Assembly: GCF_017876755.1 (NCBI RefSeq)
Contig: NZ_JAGIOO010000001.1
Coordinates: forward strand, 8,293,786 to 8,357,785
DNA: 64,000 nt
Source: Crossiella equi
GTDB taxonomy: Bacteria; Actinomycetota; Actinomycetes; Mycobacteriales; Pseudonocardiaceae
Direction of reading: 5' to 3'
In this document: positions 60,321-64,000 of the stretch, piece after piece
Layout of the letters: each line of letters begins with the position of its first letter
Numbering within the stretch: the stretch's first letter is position 1
Translations under genes and position numbers: made by a program
The notes under the pieces: model-generated
Told to the model about the DNA's origin: nothing
Databases searched by the model: none
What the model saw: the letters and a program-made list of their open reading frames with translations, nothing else

Positions 60321-61201
60321 CCAGTGTCGTCGAGTCCACGCGGGTCATCCGCGAACCCATGGGCGCGGGCCTGACCCGCCACTGGGACATGACCGAGGTG
60401 CTGTGGGAGGGCGACACCGCCTTCCAGCACGTGGTGATCGGCCGCACCGAGCAGGGCGTGTCCCTGTTCTGCGACAACGACCGCCAGAGCACCGAGTTCA
60501 GCCAGCTCACCTACCACGAGGCGCTGCTGGTGCCGGGGCTGCTGCTGGCGGACAAGGTCGAGCGGGTGCTCGTGGTCGGCTCCTCCGAGGGTGTGGTCTG
60601 CCAGATGTCGGTGGCCTTCGGCGCCGAGGTCGTGGACCACGTGGACATCGACTCCGAGTGCGTGAAGATCTGCGCGGAGCGGCTGCCCTACGGCTACACG
60701 CCCGAGGAGCTGGCCCGCGCCGAGCGCCACGAGGGCCCGGTCAAGGTGCACTACACCGACGGCTGGCAGTACCTGGTGGACGCCGCCAACGACGAGTCGC
60801 AGCGCTACGACATCGTCCTGGTCGACCTCCCCGACGAGCGCGAGGAGGAGGCCCAGCACAACCGCCTGTACGGCGAGGAGTTCCTCGGCATGTGCAAGGC
60901 CGTGCTGGCCCCCGGCGGTGTGGTGATCACCCAGGCGGGCTGCCAGACCATGTGGCGCAACACCACGCTGGTCCGCTCCTGGCAGCGCTTCAACGACACC
61001 TTCGGCACCGTCGTCTACTACGGCTCCGACGAGCACGAGTGGGCCTACCTGTTCGGCCGCGCCGACGAGGTCGCCGAGCCGGTGGAGAAGATGGTGCGCC
61101 GCCTGGAGACCAGCACCTACCACCCGGTCTCCATCGACGCGGACGCCCTGCGCGGCAACAGCGTCCCGCCGTACCAGGTGCGCAAGAGCTACCAGCGCTG
61201 A
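60317..61201 (+). CDS. speE: spermidine synthase
   Basis: 294 aa, coupled to speH. Aminopropyltransferase pattern: HWDMTEVLWEGDTAFQHVVIGRTEQGVSLFCDNDRQST, QLTYHEALLVPGLLL, then the nucleotide site VLVVGSSEGVVCQMSV, where most family members have GGGDG. VDHVDIDSECVKIC holds the acidic ribose ligand. The usual DxxDP polyamine loop reads VDLPDEREEE. It transfers aminopropyl groups to putrescine or a related diamine. The altered loops suggest a divergent acceptor preference. Confidence 0.88.
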   Translation: MTSVVESTRVIREPMGAGLTRHWDMTEVLWEGDTAFQHVVIGRTEQGVSLFCDNDRQSTEFSQLTYHEALLVPGLLLADKVERVLVVGSSEGVVCQMSVAFGAEVVDHVDIDSECVKICAERLPYGYTPEELARAERHEGPVKVHYTDGWQYLVDAANDESQRYDIVLVDLPDEREEEAQHNRLYGEEFLGMCKAVLAPGGVVITQAGCQTMWRNTTLVRSWQRFNDTFGTVVYYGSDEHEWAYLFGRADEVAEPVEKMVRRLETSTYHPVSIDADALRGNSVPPYQVRKSYQR

Positions 61202-61209
61202 ACGACGAA

Positions 61210-61245
61210 GCGCCGGTTTCCCTGCCGAGCAAGGGAAACCGGCGC
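61210..61245. terminator. bidirectional terminator hairpin
   Basis: Perfect 14-bp stem GCGCCGGTTTCCCT / AGGGAAACCGGCGC with an 8-base loop, between the stops of the convergent speE and protease genes. Confidence 0.85.
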
Positions 61246-61256
61246 CTCGCGCTGGA

Positions 61257-62099
61257 TCAGGCCGCCGCGCGCGGACTGATGTAGGTGCCGATCTCGGTGT
61301 TGGACAGCTTCGCGTACACACCCGGGTAGCCGGTGGCCGCGCAGCCGAAGCCGCGGCTGACCACGCCCACCTGGATGAAGGTGTTGCGGCTGGGCAGGGA
61401 GACGAACAGCGGGCCGCCCGAGTCGCCCTGGCAGGTGTCCTTGCCGGTGCGACCGGCGCACAGGTCGCGGTCACTGGTCTCGGGGTAGGAGACCGCGCAC
61501 TCGTCGTTGGACACGATCGGCACGTCCACCTCCTGGAGGCGGTCCGGCCGCACGGTCACGCCGCCGCCGGGGAAACCGGGCTGGGCCTCGGTGTTGCCCC
61601 AGCCGATGCCGGTGACCAGGCGGCCCGGGCGCTCCAGCGCGTCGGTGCCCGGGGTGACCAGCTGGATCGGCTTGATCGTGGTGATCGGCGTGGCCAGGAA
61701 CAGCAGGGCCACGTCGTAGCTGCCGTCCTGGGCGTACTTCTCGTGGATGTCCACCGCGACGACCTGGCGGCTCTCGCCCTGGCTGGCCGAGAGCTGCGTG
61801 CGGCCGACGGTGACCGACAGGTGCTTGACGGTCTCGGCGTTGTAGATCGTCACGCAGTGCGCGGCGGTCAGCACCACGCGCGGGCCCACCAGCGAGCCGC
61901 CGCAGCGGTGCCGGTCGAAGGCGGTCGGGCCGCGCCGGTCGTCCTGCAGCGTGGCCATGAACGGGTACTTGCCGTCCGCGACCGGCGTGCCGCCGACCAC
62001 GACGCCCGGGTCGTCACCGGGCGAGGCCGACGCGGAGGTGCCGGAGAGCAGGCCGAGGCCGAGCACGGTGGCCACCAGGGCCGTCATGAAGCGCTTCAC
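61257..62099 (-). CDS. secreted trypsin-like serine protease (S1), second of a tandem pair
   Basis: 280 aa, GTG overlapping the stop of the upstream paralog in GTGA. Signal peptide (RFMTALVATVLGLGLLSGTSASA), short propeptide, then VVGGTPV as the mature start. Triad His 81 (TAAHC), Asp 129 (DVALL), Ser 227 (GDSGGP); Asp 221 at the base of the pocket predicts cleavage after Lys/Arg. Cysteines pair as in chymotrypsins. Followed by the terminator at 61210. Confidence 0.93.
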   Translation of the reverse strand: MKRFMTALVATVLGLGLLSGTSASASPGDDPGVVVGGTPVADGKYPFMATLQDDRRGPTAFDRHRCGGSLVGPRVVLTAAHCVTIYNAETVKHLSVTVGRTQLSASQGESRQVVAVDIHEKYAQDGSYDVALLFLATPITTIKPIQLVTPGTDALERPGRLVTGIGWGNTEAQPGFPGGGVTVRPDRLQEVDVPIVSNDECAVSYPETSDRDLCAGRTGKDTCQGDSGGPLFVSLPSRNTFIQVGVVSRGFGCAATGYPGVYAKLSNTEIGTYISPRAAA

Positions 62100-62965
62100 T
62101 GACCGGCCTCCAGTGCGGCGAGGGTGGTGGGGTTCTGGATCCAGCCGCCCAGCTCCGGGTGCGAGAGCTTGGCGTAGACACCGGGGAAACCGGTGGCGGC
62201 GCAACCGATGCCGCGGCTGACCACGCCCACCTGGATGAAGGTGTTGCGGGCGGGCAGCGAGACGAACAGCGGGCCGCCGGAGTCGCCCTGGCAGGAGTCC
62301 TTGCCGGTGCGGCCCGCGCACAGGTCGCGGTCACTGGTCTCGGGGTAGGAGACCGCGCACTCGTCGTTGGACAGGATCGGGACGTCCACCTCCTGCATGC
62401 GGTCGGGGTAGTTGGTCACCCCGCCGCCCGGGAAGCCCGGCTGCGGCTCGGTGTTGCCCCAGCCCGCGGTGGTCACGATCCGGCCCGGGCGCTCCAGCGC
62501 GTCGGTGCCCGGGGTGACCAGCTGGACCGGCTTGACCGTGGTGACCGGCGCGTCGAGGGAGAGCAGCGCGATGTCGTAGCTGCCGTCCTCGGCGTACTTC
62601 GGGTGGATGCTGGTGAAGCGCACCTTGCGCGCCTCGCCCTGGTTGGCCGACAGCTGCGTGCGGCCCACGATCACCGAGAGGTTGCCCAGCGTCTCGGGGG
62701 TGTAGAACTCCACGCAGTGCGCCGCGGTCAGCACCACGCGCGGGCCGATCAGCGTGCCGCCGCAGTTGTGGCGGTCGTAGGCGGTGGGCCCGAAGCGGGC
62801 GTCCTGGAGCGTCACCATGAACGGGTACTTGCCGTCGGTCACCGGCTGCCCGCCCACGATGATCCCGGGGTCGCCGGGCGGCGGCGCCGCCGCGGCCGCC
62901 CCGGCGGTGGCCACCACACCGAGGGTCGCGGCGAGTACCGCCATGAGGAGACGTCTACCAAGCAT
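62096..62965 (-). CDS. secreted trypsin-like serine protease (S1), first of a tandem pair
   Basis: 289 aa from ATG 62963-62965 with a purine-rich GGAGAAAAAGGGG upstream. Signal peptide LLMAVLAATLGVVATAGAAAAA, mature start IIVGGQPV. Triad His 83, Asp 131, Ser 229 and pocket Asp 223 give trypsin specificity. It closely resembles the next gene, with long identical stretches around VSNDECAVSYPETSDRDLCAG, so the pair arose by tandem duplication. Confidence 0.93.
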   Translation of the reverse strand: MLGRRLLMAVLAATLGVVATAGAAAAAPPPGDPGIIVGGQPVTDGKYPFMVTLQDARFGPTAYDRHNCGGTLIGPRVVLTAAHCVEFYTPETLGNLSVIVGRTQLSANQGEARKVRFTSIHPKYAEDGSYDIALLSLDAPVTTVKPVQLVTPGTDALERPGRIVTTAGWGNTEPQPGFPGGGVTNYPDRMQEVDVPILSNDECAVSYPETSDRDLCAGRTGKDSCQGDSGGPLFVSLPARNTFIQVGVVSRGIGCAATGFPGVYAKLSHPELGGWIQNPTTLAALEAGQ

Positions 62966-63394
62966 GAGTGCCCCTTTTTCTCCGTGCTGGCAGTGAGGTG
63001 TGCAGACCCCGAACCTGAAGATCGGGTCGGGGGATGCAGGCGACGCTATGCGCCAGCTCACACGGACCACATCAGACGAACGGCCGGACTGGGGGATACC
63101 TTCGGCGTCAGCCGGACGGCCTATGACGGGGGTCACGGTTTGCGGGGTCAACCTCGGCGGTCACCTGCGCGTCTTCACTGTTGGCCCGCTCCCGGTGGCA
63201 AACGTTGGACCACGCCCGCGGTGTGTCCCGACCTTCGTCAGTCGGGTACTCGACGAACGTTCGTCCTCCCCGGTCGGGTGACACCCTAGTGTCTCTTCTG
63301 GAACCACACCGGCTCGTTCCGCGTTGGTCCGGGCAGGGAGATAGGGTGGCCGCGCCGGGAGGGGAGTTCCCGGTGCCAGGCAGGGGAGGGCTCG
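62966..63394. other. intergenic promoter region between protease pair and MFS gene
   Basis: About 430 bp, divergent, with no supportable gene. Promoters for both flanking units must lie here, but no clear -35/-10 pair or operator was recognised. Confidence 0.4.
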
Positions 63395-64000
63395 ATGGAC
63401 ACCGCAGCCACGGCGGTGGTCTCACGGCGGCGCTGGGCCGTCCTGGTCGTGCTGGCGGTGAGCCTGCTGCTGGTCGCGGTCGACGCGACCGTGCTGCACA
63501 CCGCGGTGCCCTCGCTGGCCGCCGACCTGAAACCCGGCCCGGTCGGGCTGCTCTGGATCATCGACGTCTACTCGCTGCTGGCCGCGCCGCTGCTGATCGC
63601 CTTCGGCACGCTCGGCGACCGGTTCGGCCGCCGCCGCGTGCTCATGCTCGGCTACGTCGTCTTCGGCCTGGCCTCGGTCGGTGCCGCGCTGGCCACCACG
63701 ACCGGCCAGCTCATCGCCGCCCGCGCCGCGCTCGGCATCGGCGGCGCGATGATCATGCCCGCCACGCTGTCCGTGCTGCGGCACATCTTCCCCGACCGCA
63801 AGGAACGCCAGTTCGCCATCGGCGTGTGGAGCGCGGTGGCCGCCGCCGGTGCCGCGCTCGGCCCGCTGCTGGGCGGTGTGCTCGTGGAGTTCTTCAGCTG
63901 GCACGCGGCCTTCCTCGTCAACGTGCCGGTCATGCTCATCACCATCCCGCTCGCGCTGTGGCTGGTGCCCGAGTCGGCCGACCCGGCCAAGGGCCGCTGG
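63395..64000 (+). CDS. DHA2-family MFS exporter (14-TM type), 3' end outside window
   Basis: First 202 residues only; ATG with GGGAGGG upstream. Helix 1 carries LLLVAVDATVLHTAVPSLAADL, loop 2-3 GTLGDRFGRRRVLM (MFS motif A), and motif C lies in helix 5 (VAAAGAALGPLLGGVLV), which marks drug/H+ antiporters of the DHA2 group (EmrB/QacA/LfrA type). Probably exports a toxic or self-made compound. Confidence 0.88.
   Translation, partial: MDTAATAVVSRRRWAVLVVLAVSLLLVAVDATVLHTAVPSLAADLKPGPVGLLWIIDVYSLLAAPLLIAFGTLGDRFGRRRVLMLGYVVFGLASVGAALATTTGQLIAARAALGIGGAMIMPATLSVLRHIFPDRKERQFAIGVWSAVAAAGAALGPLLGGVLVEFFSWHAAFLVNVPVMLITIPLALWLVPESADPAKGRW

Noticed and set aside
1-64000. tRNA, rRNA or riboswitch genes
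   Set aside because: No T-loop-like TTCGA cores within cloverleaf context and no recognised riboswitch consensus were found by eye; a covariance-model search (tRNAscan, Rfam) would be decisive.

Overview
The window comes from a high-GC actinobacterium. Codons are overwhelmingly G/C-ended, GTG and TTG starts are common, genes are often coupled through GTGA, ATGA or TGATG overlaps, and there are Tat-exported enzymes, large LuxR/AAA regulators, P450s and actinobacterial DnaA boxes. A Pseudonocardiaceae-like host is my best guess. No rRNA, tRNA, CRISPR array or phage module was seen. The first gene (GH92) and the last (MFS pump) are cut by the window edges.

Layout. (1) 1-17022, sugars: a GH92 mannosidase, a LacI regulator and a Tat-exported GH109-like enzyme; a divergent sugar-phosphate module (SIS isomerase, class II aldolase, PfkB kinase; DeoR regulator) facing a binding-protein ABC importer coupled to a DUF5107/TPR protein; and a GH29-like secreted enzyme. 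(2) 17059-20803, mixed: a P450, an alpha/beta hydrolase, ArfB and a GlsB-type membrane protein. (3) 20842-33099, a two-carbon acid island: a probable oxalate operon (TPP decarboxylase, formyl-CoA:oxalate CoA-transferase, ADP-forming acyl-CoA ligase, an unusual Nramp-fold transporter and a small membrane protein), an FCD-type GntR regulator and an OFA-like MFS carrier. Four copies of one operator-like motif link these promoters. The island is edged by decayed genes: panE, selB, hyi and glxR remnants. (4) 33244-36176: a P450 behind a mini-ORF and a perfect dyad, two DnaA boxes, a chimeric ABC-ATPase/response-regulator pseudogene and a small ORF. (5) 36198-45667: two large LuxR/AAA regulators flank a LacI-GH13 unit. 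A 931-bp IS5-type element sits exactly in a CTAG where two convergent genes once shared overlapping stop codons. (6) 45767-57164: a lipoprotein, an S33 hydrolase, an EF-hand protein, a DUF4429-like protein, LysR regulators, an ArsR/AHSA1/VOC/HEAT run with a tandem operator, a frameshifted LLM oxidoreductase, a Tat MBL hydrolase and a LysR/beta-lactamase-fold pair, ending in an inverted array of 22-bp repeats. (7) 57172-64000: an ArsR-like regulator, a polyamine set (PLP decarboxylase, SpeH, SpeE), tandem coupled trypsin-like proteases and a DHA2 exporter.

The most interesting system is the oxalate island. A thioester cycle (Frc plus decarboxylase) is paired with an ADP-forming ligase that could recover ATP from formyl-CoA, and with an Nramp-fold carrier lacking the metal-binding motifs, so possibly a carboxylate importer. 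All of it appears to be under one GntR regulator. This is inferred from sequence motifs and context and has not been tested.
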